In this document: piece by piece, positions 34,445-42,627 of the stretch
Numbering within the stretch: position 1 is the stretch's first letter
Layout: every line of letters begins with the position of its first letter
Source: JBLMZI01 sp050258755
GTDB lineage: Bacteria > Bacillota > Syntrophomonadia > Syntrophomonadales > DTU052
DNA: 64,000 nucleotides
Assembly: GCA_050258755.1 (NCBI GenBank)
Contig: JBLMZI010000011.1
Span: 186,001-250,000 of the forward strand
Reading direction: 5' to 3'
Translations under genes and position numbers: made by a program
The notes under the pieces: model-generated
What the model was told of the DNA's origin: nothing
Databases searched by the model: none
Seen by the model: the letters and a program-made list of their open reading frames with translations, nothing else

Positions 34445-34903
34445 TTGGTGAGGCAAGGAAGATGTCCGTCATATATCCAACCTGATTTTCCGGGCACGGT
34501 ACCGGGGCTGGAAGAAGCCATGCGGGGCGAGTCGGGAGCGATTGTTTTTTATTCCTATCTGATCGACATGGCGCCGGACGAAAGGCAGCGGCGGGTCCTG
34601 ATGAGTATTCGGTCGGATGAGGAGCGCCACTTGAACAATTTTCAGGCGGTGTACTGCCAGTACACCGGGAGCACGTACCGGGTTCCGACACCGGACGTAA
34701 GGCCGCCGGAAACGTATTTGGACGGACTGGAACGTGCTTTTCAGGATGAACAGGAAGCGTATGAGTTTTACAAGGCGAATTATGAAGGCAACCGAAATCC
34801 GCGGATTAAGCAGGCCTTTTTTGACGCCATGCTTGATGAGGCAGAACATGCCCGATGGTTCAACAACATCATTCTATTGACGCATCATCAACACATGCCG
34901 TAA
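34445..34903 (+). CDS. rubrerythrin/ferritin-like di-iron protein
   Basis: 152 residues, a four-helix bundle. LEEAMRGESGAIVFYSYLID, RSDEERHLNNF, LERAFQDEQEAYEFYKAN and DEAEHARWFNNI give the two ExxH pairs and two Glu helices expected for a carboxylate di-iron site. The rubredoxin-type Cys4 domain of full rubrerythrins is absent, so electron delivery must come from another protein. Members defend anaerobes against peroxide. Start TTG at 34445, six bases after GGAGGG; GTG at 34448 is also possible. The gene is alone, behind the shared motif at 34361. Confidence 0.82.
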   Translation: MVRQGRCPSYIQPDFPGTVPGLEEAMRGESGAIVFYSYLIDMAPDERQRRVLMSIRSDEERHLNNFQAVYCQYTGSTYRVPTPDVRPPETYLDGLERAFQDEQEAYEFYKANYEGNRNPRIKQAFFDAMLDEAEHARWFNNIILLTHHQHMP

Positions 34904-34930
34904 TCGTCGGCCGCAGCGATTCCGACGACT

Positions 34931-34970
34931 GCCATGCCGCCCGGACCAGGCGCGGCATGGCTTGTTTGTG
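34931..34970 (+). terminator. rho-independent terminator
   Basis: GCCATGCCGC (34931-34940) pairs with GCGGCATGGC (34952-34961), followed by TTGTTTGTG. Ends the rubrerythrin-like gene; the T-run is imperfect. Confidence 0.75.
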
Positions 34971-35066
34971 ACTGGTAAAACGGCATGATTCCAGGGAATA
35001 CAGTACATACTGAAAGCCAAAGGAAACTGCGCCGAATCCGTTGGCGCGAAGAAAGAAGCAAGCTCC

Positions 35067-37394
35067 ATGTCCCAAATCGGTGCGGCGATTCCCCGAAAAG
35101 ACGGCTGGGAGAAGGTCACCGGAACAGCGAAGTACAACAGCGATTTCCTGCCGGCCGGGACGCTCCATGCCCGATTACTGACCAGCACGCAAACCCATGC
35201 GCGGATAATTTCGATTGACGCAACCGGGGCCTGGGCGATTCCGGGGGTTCGTGCGGTAGTCACCGGCGACACTTTCCCGGTGCCGACCGGCCCGCTCATC
35301 GAAGACCGCCCGCCGCTCGCCTGGCAGAAGGTGCGGTACTACGGTGAGCCAATTGCTGTCGTGGTCGCCGCTAACGAGGCCCAGGCCAAGGCGGCGGTGG
35401 ACCGGATCACTGTGGCGTACGAGCTGCTGCCGCCCGTCCTTTCGGTAACCAGCGCGATGCAGCCGGGGGCCCCATTGGTCCACGAAAAGCTTGCCGACTA
35501 CACCCTAACCGCCCTGGATATTCACCCCGAGCCAAATTCCAATATTGCCGACCGGATCAAGATCCGGAAAGGGGACATGCAGAAAGGATGGGATCTGGCC
35601 GAGGTTGTGGTTGAGGCGTCCTATTCCCTGCCGCAAGCGGATCATATTGCGATGGAAACCCGAAATGTAGGGCTCGAAATTTTGCCCGGAGGGCAGGTTA
35701 ACGTGTTTTCGTCGACCCAGGCCCCTTTTGAGGTCCGCAAGGCGATCAGCCAATATTTCGGGGTTGCGCCCGGTGACGTTGTCGTCCACACGCCGCTGGT
35801 GGGCGGCGGCTATGGCGGCAAAGCGCCGGTGCAGCTGGAATTGATCGCCTACCTGGCATCCAAGGCAGTCGGCGGCCGCATGGTGCGGCTTGCGAATACG
35901 CGGGAAGAAGATATCGTCAGTTCGCCCTGCAAACTGGGGCTGGAGGCCAGAGTAAAGCTCGGAGCCACCTCAAACGGGGAACTCACCGCAGCGTCATTTA
36001 CCTTTCTGGTTGATACCGGTGGCTATGCCAACACCGGGCCGCGGATGGCCAAATCAATGGCGGTCAGCTGCACCGGGCCGTATCAAGTGCCCAATGTCTG
36101 GTGTGATGCGCTGTGCGTGTATACCAACCATCCTTATGCTACGTCATTCAGGGGGTTTGGCCACCTGTCCTGCACTTTCTGTATGGAACGGGCCATGGAT
36201 AAACTGGCCTACGCGCTTCAGATGGATCCGGCCGAACTTCGCCGGAAGAACGCGATCCTGCCCGGAATGAATGCGCCGACCCAAATGAAGCTGACGGAGA
36301 GCAATCTGGGCGATGTAAGCGCGTGTTTGGCCAAAGCCCGGGAATTGATTCGCTGGGATGAAGGAATACGCATTGAGATAGGCCGCGGCAAGGTGCGGGC
36401 GAAAGGGATCGCTTGCTTTTGGAAGACGTCGGATTCCCCGACAGACGCTCATTCGGGGGCAACGATCACGTTTTTATCCGATGGGACGATCAATCTGAAC
36501 GTGGGGGCGGTTGAAATCGGCCCGGGCACGAAAACAGCCCTGGCACAGATTTTGGCCGACCGGCTGCGAATCACCACCGATCAGGTTTTTGTCGAATTGC
36601 CGGTGAATACCCGAACTTCTCCTTATCACTGGAAAACGGTCGCCAGCATGACAACCTATATGGTGGGATCAGCGGTCGTTGAAGCGGCCGACGATGCCAT
36701 TCGTCAGATCAAAAGTCTGGGCGCGGCGGCGCTCCGCTGTTCACCCGAGCAGTTGGAGGTTGCCCATAATCAGGTTTTTCTAAAGGCTGACCCGGGCCGA
36801 TTTATCGATGTTGATAAACTGGTTTACGGGTACAAATACACAGACGGCAACGCCATGGGCGGTCAGGTGATCGGGCGCGGCAGCTTTATTATGCGTCATC
36901 TGACCCCATTGAATCACGAAACCGGGGAAGGCAAGCCCGGACCTTACTGGACGCCCGGGGTACAGGCGGTCGAAGTCGAATATGACACCGCCGATCACAC
37001 CTACCGGCTGGTCACTGCGGTGACCGTGATTGACGCCGGCCGGGTCATCAATCCAAAAATCGCGCGAGGGGTGATAACCGGCGGGATGAATATGGGATTC
37101 GGCATCGGCAGCCGGGAGGAATTCCTGTACGGCCCGGACGGCACGGTCCTGACCACCAGCCTGCGAACCTATAAACCAATGCGTTTCGGCGAGAATCCGG
37201 CTTATCGGGTCCACTTTATTGAAACCCCGCAGGCCGATTCGCCGGGCGGTATGCGGGGTATGGGCGAACACGGCATTATTGGCATTCCGGCTGCGCTTGC
37301 GAATGCGCTTTCCGCCGCGGCGCAGGCGGAAATTAATCAAATTCCGGTTACGCCGGAGCTGATCTGGCGCCTGAAGGAGGGGCCGGTGCGATGA
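35067..37394 (+). CDS. molybdenum hydroxylase large subunit (xanthine dehydrogenase type)
   Basis: 775 residues. Aldehyde oxidase/xanthine dehydrogenase a/b hammerhead (about 15-130) and molybdopterin-binding domains. Landmarks are TPLVGGGYGGK, the cofactor loop SFRGFGHLSCTFCMERAMDKLA, EIGPGTKTALAQILADRL and GMRGMGEHG with the catalytic Glu734. It lacks the AYRCSFR motif of CO dehydrogenases, so it is a purine, nicotinate or other heterocycle/aldehyde hydroxylase. It heads a six-gene cluster and overlaps the FAD subunit by 4 bases. Molybdenum is held by cytosine-dinucleotide molybdopterin, fitting the MocA-like gene downstream. The substrate is not readable from sequence. Confidence 0.9.
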   Translation: MSQIGAAIPRKDGWEKVTGTAKYNSDFLPAGTLHARLLTSTQTHARIISIDATGAWAIPGVRAVVTGDTFPVPTGPLIEDRPPLAWQKVRYYGEPIAVVVAANEAQAKAAVDRITVAYELLPPVLSVTSAMQPGAPLVHEKLADYTLTALDIHPEPNSNIADRIKIRKGDMQKGWDLAEVVVEASYSLPQADHIAMETRNVGLEILPGGQVNVFSSTQAPFEVRKAISQYFGVAPGDVVVHTPLVGGGYGGKAPVQLELIAYLASKAVGGRMVRLANTREEDIVSSPCKLGLEARVKLGATSNGELTAASFTFLVDTGGYANTGPRMAKSMAVSCTGPYQVPNVWCDALCVYTNHPYATSFRGFGHLSCTFCMERAMDKLAYALQMDPAELRRKNAILPGMNAPTQMKLTESNLGDVSACLAKARELIRWDEGIRIEIGRGKVRAKGIACFWKTSDSPTDAHSGATITFLSDGTINLNVGAVEIGPGTKTALAQILADRLRITTDQVFVELPVNTRTSPYHWKTVASMTTYMVGSAVVEAADDAIRQIKSLGAAALRCSPEQLEVAHNQVFLKADPGRFIDVDKLVYGYKYTDGNAMGGQVIGRGSFIMRHLTPLNHETGEGKPGPYWTPGVQAVEVEYDTADHTYRLVTAVTVIDAGRVINPKIARGVITGGMNMGFGIGSREEFLYGPDGTVLTTSLRTYKPMRFGENPAYRVHFIETPQADSPGGMRGMGEHGIIGIPAALANALSAAAQAEINQIPVTPELIWRLKEGPVR

Positions 37395-38224
37395 TTCCGT
37401 TTGATTTCGAGTATTACCAGCCCCAAACGGCCGAGTCTGCTGCCAGCACCTTTCATAAGCTTGAAAAATGCGGTAAAGAGCCTCGATACTACGGCGGCGG
37501 CACCGAAATCATCAGCATGGCCCGGGTGGGCAACCTGTATGCCGGTGCGGTGGTCGATATCAAAGGCATCCCTGAATGCCGGGAACTTGGATTTCGCCAG
37601 GACGAACTGGTTATCGGGAGCGGGGTCACCCTGACGCAGATTGCCGAGTCCGGGCTGTTCCCACTGCTGGGCAAATGCGCCGGCCGGGTGGCTGATCATA
37701 CGATTCAAGGGAAGATTACGCTGGGCGGAAACCTGGCCGGGACGATTATCTATCGGGAAGCGTCGCTTCCCTTGCTGCTGGCAGATACGAACGTCGTTGT
37801 TCAGAGCCCGGACAGCCGGCGTACGGTGCCGCTCACTGCGGTCTATGACGGGGAGATGCACCTGGCACCCGGGGAATTTCTGCTGCAATTCCTCATCCCG
37901 CGTGAATTTACCGAACTCCCGTATGTCCATGTCAAGCGCACCAAAGCCGACAAAATCGATTATCCGCTGGTTACTGTGGCAGCACTGAGGCGCGGCGATA
38001 GGCTGCGCTTCGCGTTCAGCGGACTGGTTCCCAAACCGTTCCGGTCAACGGCGGTTGAAGGCATTTTGAATAACCGGCTGGTGCATCCGAAAGAACGGGT
38101 TGATGCCATGCTGCGGGCGCTTCCGGAGCCGGTTCTGGCCGACAATGGCGGATCGCCGGAATACCGCGCGTTTGTACTCAAAACGATTCTGCTGAACACC
38201 TTTGATGCACTGGAGGGGGCGTGA
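37391..38224 (+). CDS. molybdenum hydroxylase FAD-binding subunit
   Basis: 277 residues of the CoxM/XdhB type. The N-terminal FAD domain has FEYYQPQTAESAASTF, RYYGGGTEIIS (pyrophosphate loop) and GKITLGGNLAGTIIYREASLPLLLADT; the C-terminal CO_deh_flav_C domain starts near residue 165. In the complex, electrons pass from the Mo site via [2Fe-2S] clusters to this FAD. It starts with ATG inside the stop of the large subunit and is four bases from the Fe-S subunit start region. Confidence 0.9.
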   Translation: MIPFDFEYYQPQTAESAASTFHKLEKCGKEPRYYGGGTEIISMARVGNLYAGAVVDIKGIPECRELGFRQDELVIGSGVTLTQIAESGLFPLLGKCAGRVADHTIQGKITLGGNLAGTIIYREASLPLLLADTNVVVQSPDSRRTVPLTAVYDGEMHLAPGEFLLQFLIPREFTELPYVHVKRTKADKIDYPLVTVAALRRGDRLRFAFSGLVPKPFRSTAVEGILNNRLVHPKERVDAMLRALPEPVLADNGGSPEYRAFVLKTILLNTFDALEGA

Positions 38225-38228
38225 ACCG

Positions 38229-38708
38229 ATGCCGGAGGAAATGAGAGAGCCCGGGATGGTTGTCTTAACCGTAAACGGCGAGCAAAAATCGGTATGGGTG
38301 CGCCCGGCCGATACCTTGCTCTTCGCCCTGCGGGAAAGAATTGGACTCACCGGGTCTAAGCCGGGTTGTCTCAATGGGGACTGCGGTGCCTGCACGGTCC
38401 TGGTGGACGGGTGGCCGATCAAATCGTGCCTGATGCTCGCGGTGGAGGCGGTTGACCGTCAGATTACCACTATCGAAGGGCTGAGTGACATGCCGATGGC
38501 GCGGGCGTTTTTTGAAGAGTTTGCCTTCCAGTGCGGGTACTGTACCTCCGGGTTTATCGTAAACGCGCACGGTTTAACGATTCAGCATCCGGACGCCGAT
38601 GAGTTTGTGATCGAAGAATGGCTTCAAAGTAATTTGTGCCGCTGTACCGGCTATGAGGAGATCAAGGAAGCGGTGTTGGCGGTTTTGGAACACAGGATTT
38701 CGGGATGA
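38229..38708 (+). CDS. molybdenum hydroxylase [2Fe-2S] subunit
   Basis: 159 residues with two [2Fe-2S] domains: plant-type C..G..CGAC..........C (CLNGDCGACTVLVDGWPIKSC) and the helical domain with CGYCTSGFI and CRCTGYEEI. Eight cysteines are in place. It shuttles electrons between the molybdenum site and FAD. The frame opens at 38202, but GGAGGGGG and conservation favour the ATG at 38229. The order Mo-FAD-FeS follows the xdhABC type. Confidence 0.9.
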   Translation: MPEEMREPGMVVLTVNGEQKSVWVRPADTLLFALRERIGLTGSKPGCLNGDCGACTVLVDGWPIKSCLMLAVEAVDRQITTIEGLSDMPMARAFFEEFAFQCGYCTSGFIVNAHGLTIQHPDADEFVIEEWLQSNLCRCTGYEEIKEAVLAVLEHRISG

Positions 38709-38785
38709 TGCCGGCCGCCGCTGGTTCTAGGCGGGCACCGGGCCGAATACCTTTGGGGTAAAACGGCTTCAGGGGAGAGGAACTT

Positions 38786-39403
38786 ATGCGCCGAGATGTT
38801 CTGTGGTTCATTGTGTTCTGGGGAGCCTTGTGGGGATTGACTGAGGCGACCGTCGGGTATTTTCTCCATCTGCTGCCGGTCAATATCGGGTGGTTGTTCT
38901 GGTTCCCGATTGCGTTCTTTTTCATGGCCAGAGCCTGGCGGGACAGTGGCCGCCCGGAAGCCGCTTTCGGCGCTGCGCTTTTGGCCGCATCAGTCAAGCT
39001 GACCAATCTGATGAATGCTGTTCCCGTGGACCGGGTGATCAATCCAGCGGCTGCGATTGTCTTCGAAGGGCTTGGCGTCTATGCGGTGTTCTATCTTCTA
39101 TCCCGGTCCAAACAATGGCGGCGCAACCCTTTAACCCTGTCCTTTGCCGCCAGTCTCGCCTGGCGTGCGCTGTTTGCGGTCTATCTGCTGTTAATTCCAA
39201 CGAATTGGCCGCCTCCGGGGCAGCTTACCGGCCTTGGGCCATTCCTAAACTTCCTTTTGTTTGAAAGCGGGGTTAACGCCCTGTGCATATGGCCGGTGCT
39301 CATCCTCACCCCGCGCCGGCGTTCGCATCTTCAGCTGGCGGTTTTGCCGGTGGCGGCCGTGGTTTTGCTGGGACTGTCGATTGTTGCCCAGCTGGTCGTC
39401 TAG
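38786..39403 (+). CDS. six-helix membrane protein in the molybdenum hydroxylase operon
   Basis: 205 residues with about six hydrophobic spans, starting VLWFIVFWGALWGLTEATVGYFLHLL and ending VLPVAAVVLLGLSIVAQLVV. Its ancestry is not recognised; it has the look of an S-component or small permease. It lies 77 bases after the Fe-S subunit and 3 before the MocA-like gene. Context suggests a substrate or molybdate role, without proof. Confidence 0.55.
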   Translation: MRRDVLWFIVFWGALWGLTEATVGYFLHLLPVNIGWLFWFPIAFFFMARAWRDSGRPEAAFGAALLAASVKLTNLMNAVPVDRVINPAAAIVFEGLGVYAVFYLLSRSKQWRRNPLTLSFAASLAWRALFAVYLLLIPTNWPPPGQLTGLGPFLNFLLFESGVNALCIWPVLILTPRRRSHLQLAVLPVAAVVLLGLSIVAQLVV

Positions 39404-39406
39404 TTT

Positions 39407-40009
39407 ATGCGCGTCGATGGCGTTATTCTGGCGGCCGGGCGTTCAAGCCGAATGGGCGCCAATAAGCTAACCCTGGATCTTGCTGGCAGAACGGTCATTG
39501 AACGCGCGCTAGCCTGTCTTATGCCATATTGTCGAACGGTTTATGTGATAACCCGCCCAGGAACCTCAGGGTTGGAGCCGTTGTTCGCAGCAAACCCACG
39601 GATTATTCCGGTGGAAAACCCGATGCCGGACCGGGGGATGTTGAGCTCGATCAAGACGGGGCTGTCAGCGGTTAAGGCAGATCAGGCGCTGATTCTGCCG
39701 GGAGACTGCCCGCTGGTGAAGCCGTCCACCTGCGCCCGGCTGCTGGCCGCGGAAGCGGATATTGTGGTGCCGGTATACCATGGAGAAAGCGGTCACCCGG
39801 TCCTGATTGGCAAGCGGATGATCTCGGCATTGCTTCATTCCTGCTCGGGGAGCCTGCGTGACTTTATTGTCGGGCAGGACTGCACCCGAATTGAGGTGCA
39901 TGACCCGGGGATTCTGGTGGATGTCGATACACCGGAAGACCTGGCCTTCTTACGGGAAATGGCCATGCCCCCGGACACCTCCGGAACAGCGATCCGCCGA
40001 TGGTGCTGA
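39407..40009 (+). CDS. MocA-like molybdenum cofactor nucleotidyltransferase
   Basis: 200 residues of the MobA-like NTP-transferase fold: VILAAGRSSRMGANKLTLDLAGRTVIERAL (NTP loop), DRGMLSSIKTGL and LILPGDCPLVKPSTCARLL (metal Asp of GDCP), and GHPVLIGKRM. The LAAGRSSRMGANK signature is that of MocA, which joins CMP to molybdopterin for hydroxylases of the xanthine dehydrogenase family. It would mature the three-subunit enzyme encoded upstream. It overlaps the NTPase gene by 10 bases. Confidence 0.85.
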   Translation: MRVDGVILAAGRSSRMGANKLTLDLAGRTVIERALACLMPYCRTVYVITRPGTSGLEPLFAANPRIIPVENPMPDRGMLSSIKTGLSAVKADQALILPGDCPLVKPSTCARLLAAEADIVVPVYHGESGHPVLIGKRMISALLHSCSGSLRDFIVGQDCTRIEVHDPGILVDVDTPEDLAFLREMAMPPDTSGTAIRRWC

Positions 40010-40467
40010 TCATCACTGGACGGGTCCGCGCGGGGAAAACGACGCTGCTGCGCGCGCTGCATCAGGCATGGCAGGTGGGGGACGGGCTGTACAATGAGCG
40101 GACTTTGCCCATGGAGGCGGGACAGGCGTTGATTCGGATGAAGACCGGGGAGCGAAAACTCTTCGCGTGCAAACAAGGTGCCGAACCGGCGGATTGGGTG
40201 CCGGCGGCGTATTTCGGGGATACGTCATTCTCAAAGGACGGGCTCGAATTTGCCGCAGGTGGACTGGATGAGGTTGTATTCAACGGGAGCGGACCGATCT
40301 GGGTGGATGAAATCGGGCCGTTGGAACTGCAGGGAGACGGATTGTGCAAGCCTTTTCAGGCGGTTCTGGAAAGCGGCCGCGATGTGATCGTGGTCATTCG
40401 TGAAGGCTGTCTGAACGAAGTTAAGGATCGCTTTCAGATTGAAATGCCCGTGATTATTAGGGTTTGA
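40000..40467 (+). CDS. THEP1-like P-loop nucleoside triphosphatase
   Basis: 155 residues with Walker A GRVRAGKTT (residues 7-15), acidic Walker B-like VDEIGPLELQG, and C-terminal IVVIREGCLNEV, the pattern of the NTPase_1/THEP1 family. Biochemically such enzymes hydrolyse NTPs slowly; placement in Mo-hydroxylase clusters suggests a cofactor-maturation or signalling role, which is inference. It starts within the MocA-like gene and ends the operon. A promoter follows for the next gene. Confidence 0.75.
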   Translation: MVLIITGRVRAGKTTLLRALHQAWQVGDGLYNERTLPMEAGQALIRMKTGERKLFACKQGAEPADWVPAAYFGDTSFSKDGLEFAAGGLDEVVFNGSGPIWVDEIGPLELQGDGLCKPFQAVLESGRDVIVVIREGCLNEVKDRFQIEMPVIIRV

Positions 40468-40487
40468 ACAAATCGACACGCTTCCTT

Positions 40488-40515
40488 TTGACTTAAACGC
40501 TTTCCATTCTATACA
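40488..40515 (+). promoter_or_regulatory. sigma-A type promoter for the enoyl-CoA hydratase gene
   Basis: TTGACT (40488-40493), 16-base spacer, TATACA (40510-40515); both boxes differ from consensus at one position. The start codon is at 40626, leaving a leader of about 105 bases. Confidence 0.65.
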
Positions 40516-40625
40516 CTTATAGAAGAAGAGCACCGATTAGAGAGAAGAAATGTCGGAAGCGGAAGCAGCGGGAAGGTTCGCGTGGTCATACCGCGCAAAC
40601 ATATTCGAAAAGGGAGAGTGTTCCA

Positions 40626-41396
40626 ATGGCGTATGAGACCAGAATCGAAGACGGGATTATCGTTTTTCAGTTCAAAAGCAATCGAGTCAGCTCCATCAGT
40701 CTGGAAACCCTGAACGGCCTGAGCCAGGCGATCGACCGCGTGAATAGCGAGGACGACCTGAAGGGCCTGATCCTGATCGGAACCGAAAAATACTTTTCGG
40801 GTGGCTTTGACCTGAACGAATTCGTCAGCTTTTCGGGGCCGGAGGCGATTATCAATTGGTTTAAGGTGGAGGAGGACGTGCTGTACAAGCTGTTCACCTG
40901 CAGCAAACCCGTGGTTGCGGCTGTCAACGGACATGCCACCGCGGCCGGGATGATCGTGACCATGGCTTGTGACTGGCGTATCGCGATCAACAACCCGAAA
41001 GCCAAGATCGGCATGACCGAGATCAAAATCGGCCTTGCGCTGACGCCGCTGGAAGCCGGCTTGATGCGCTGGGGGCTCGATACCGAAAAGAATTACCGGG
41101 ATATCATCTTCAAGGGTGAGTTGATCGGTGTTCAGGAAGCGGTGGATCGGCAGATCTTTGACGAACTGGCAGACTCCCAGGAAGACCTTCTGGCGAAAGC
41201 GAAAGCCAAAGTATCGGCACTGATCGATACCCCGGGGCGGCCGTTTATCAACCTGAAAAAGATGCACCGGATGCACTGGGCGGGCGTGCTGGAACAGCAG
41301 CTCAAGGCGTATGATTTCAATTCCCTGGTTGTTACCTTTACCGATCCTACAGTCGTTCAGACCTTGACCATGGTCAAAAACGCGATCGGAATCTAA
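40626..41396 (+). CDS. enoyl-CoA hydratase/isomerase family protein
   Basis: 256 residues of the crotonase fold: LKGLILIGTEKYFSGGFDLNEF (first oxyanion hole), VVAAVNGHATAAGMIVTMACDWRIA (second oxyanion hole, HA-AGM) and IKIGLALTPLEAGLMR. The usual catalytic glutamates near AGMIVTM and the following helix are not obvious, so it could be an isomerase, hydrolase or another crotonase-type enzyme. AAAGGGAGAG precedes the ATG. It stands alone between a good promoter and a strong terminator. Confidence 0.85.
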   Translation: MAYETRIEDGIIVFQFKSNRVSSISLETLNGLSQAIDRVNSEDDLKGLILIGTEKYFSGGFDLNEFVSFSGPEAIINWFKVEEDVLYKLFTCSKPVVAAVNGHATAAGMIVTMACDWRIAINNPKAKIGMTEIKIGLALTPLEAGLMRWGLDTEKNYRDIIFKGELIGVQEAVDRQIFDELADSQEDLLAKAKAKVSALIDTPGRPFINLKKMHRMHWAGVLEQQLKAYDFNSLVVTFTDPTVVQTLTMVKNAIGI

Positions 41397-41421
41397 TCAC
41401 AAACCCGGCAATATTGGAAAC

Positions 41422-41470
41422 AAAAGCCTTCGTCAAAAGGAAACGCCTTGAAGACGGAGGCTTTTCCTTT
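41422..41470 (+). terminator. rho-independent terminator
   Basis: AAAAGCCTTCGTC (41422-41434) pairs with GACGGAGGCTTTT (41453-41465), with one G-T wobble in 13 pairs, followed by CCTTTTC. Ends the hydratase gene. Confidence 0.85.
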
Positions 41471-41578
41471 TCAAGGGAGAACCCCCGTTCCGGGAAGATT
41501 TAAGCGAGTATTCCTTCTTTGTCCCGGGCTGATTTTGGGGCGCCGATATGGTATCGTAAAAAAAGAAAAGACAAACAT

Positions 41579-41616
41579 ACGCGCTGAAAGGCTTAAAAGC
41601 TTACAGGCGCGTTTTT
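41579..41616 (+). promoter_or_regulatory. attenuator-like hairpin in the leader of the desulfhydrase gene
   Basis: ACGCGC (41579-41584) pairs with GCGCGT (41607-41612); GCTT-AA-AAGC sits inside; TTTTT (41612-41616) follows. It lies 25 bases before the ATG and after the previous gene's own terminator, so it may be a regulated terminator. The upstream leader matches no riboswitch I know. Confidence 0.5.
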
Positions 41617-41640
41617 GATTCTCGAATCGGAGGAATTTTC

Positions 41641-42627
41641 ATGGTTCAAAGAGCGCACCCGCCCCGCGTGCAACTGGGCTTTTTCCCGACGCCGCTTCAC
41701 CCGATGAAGCGGCTGGGCGCGTATTTGGGGGGAATCGATTTGTGGATCAAACGGGACGACTGCACCGGTCTGGGTCTGGGCGGCAACAAGGTTCGAAAGC
41801 TTGAGTATATCATGGCCGCGGCGCTGGCCGAAGGCGCGGATGTGATCCTGACCACCGGAGCGGTCAGTTCAAACCACGCACGCCAGACGGCCGCCGCCGC
41901 CGCGATGCTTGGCTTGCCCTGTCATCTGGTCCTTTCCGGGCGGCTTCCGGAGGCCCCACAGGGGAACTTCCTGCTGAACGGCATCTTCGGCGCGCAAATG
42001 ACCTGTGTGAAACTGGCCGATATCGAGTCCGCGATCTTATCAGTGATGGACGCCTACCGTGCGCAGGGCAAAAAGCCATATTTTATTCCTGCCGGCGGGC
42101 ACACCCCGGAGGGTGCCATTGCCTATGCCGGGGCATTTCGGGAAATCCGCTCCGAACTGCCGCAGCCCGGCACGATCATAACCGCGGTCGGGACCGGAAC
42201 GACTTATGTCGGGCTGGAGTTGGGCCGCAGGGAGACGGACCCTAGCTCCCAAATTATCGGCATCAGCGTAGGGCAGGATACCGAAGGCTGCCAACGCGAG
42301 GCCTTCGAACTGCTGTCAGAAATGCTTCAAGGGACGAAAGCGGCCCCGGCCGCGCCAACAGAACTCGAAATCATCGATCGGTATGTCGGGGAAGGCTATA
42401 CCCTGGTTTATCCGGAAGTTCGTGAAGTCATCGAAACTACCGCCCGGCTTGAGGGCATCTTATTGGACCCGGTATACACCGGAAAGGCCATGGTCGGCTT
42501 GTTTGATCTGGCCCGCAGCGGCCGGTTTTCCAATGGCAAACCGGTGGTGTTTCTCCACACCGGCGGCGCGCCGGAAGTGTTCAGCTATCGGCACATTTTT
42601 CAGGAAGGGGGCGGAGCAGCCTGCTGA
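41641..42627 (+). CDS. D-cysteine desulfhydrase / ACC deaminase family PLP enzyme
   Basis: 328 residues of fold-type II. FFPTPLHPMKRLGAYLG, WIKRDDCTGLGLGGNKVRKLEYI with the Schiff-base Lys of GNKVRK, TTGAVSSNHARQTAAAAAMLG (substrate carboxylate loop), VGTGTTYVGLELG (phosphate loop) and HTGGAPEVF. This is the DcyD/ACC deaminase branch, acting on D-cysteine, ACC or sulfonated and other small amino acids; the exact substrate needs assay. AATCGGAGGAATTTTC precedes the ATG. Its stop overlaps the apparent CTG start of the TRIC channel gene. Confidence 0.87.
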   Translation: MVQRAHPPRVQLGFFPTPLHPMKRLGAYLGGIDLWIKRDDCTGLGLGGNKVRKLEYIMAAALAEGADVILTTGAVSSNHARQTAAAAAMLGLPCHLVLSGRLPEAPQGNFLLNGIFGAQMTCVKLADIESAILSVMDAYRAQGKKPYFIPAGGHTPEGAIAYAGAFREIRSELPQPGTIITAVGTGTTYVGLELGRRETDPSSQIIGISVGQDTEGCQREAFELLSEMLQGTKAAPAAPTELEIIDRYVGEGYTLVYPEVREVIETTARLEGILLDPVYTGKAMVGLFDLARSGRFSNGKPVVFLHTGGAPEVFSYRHIFQEGGGAAC

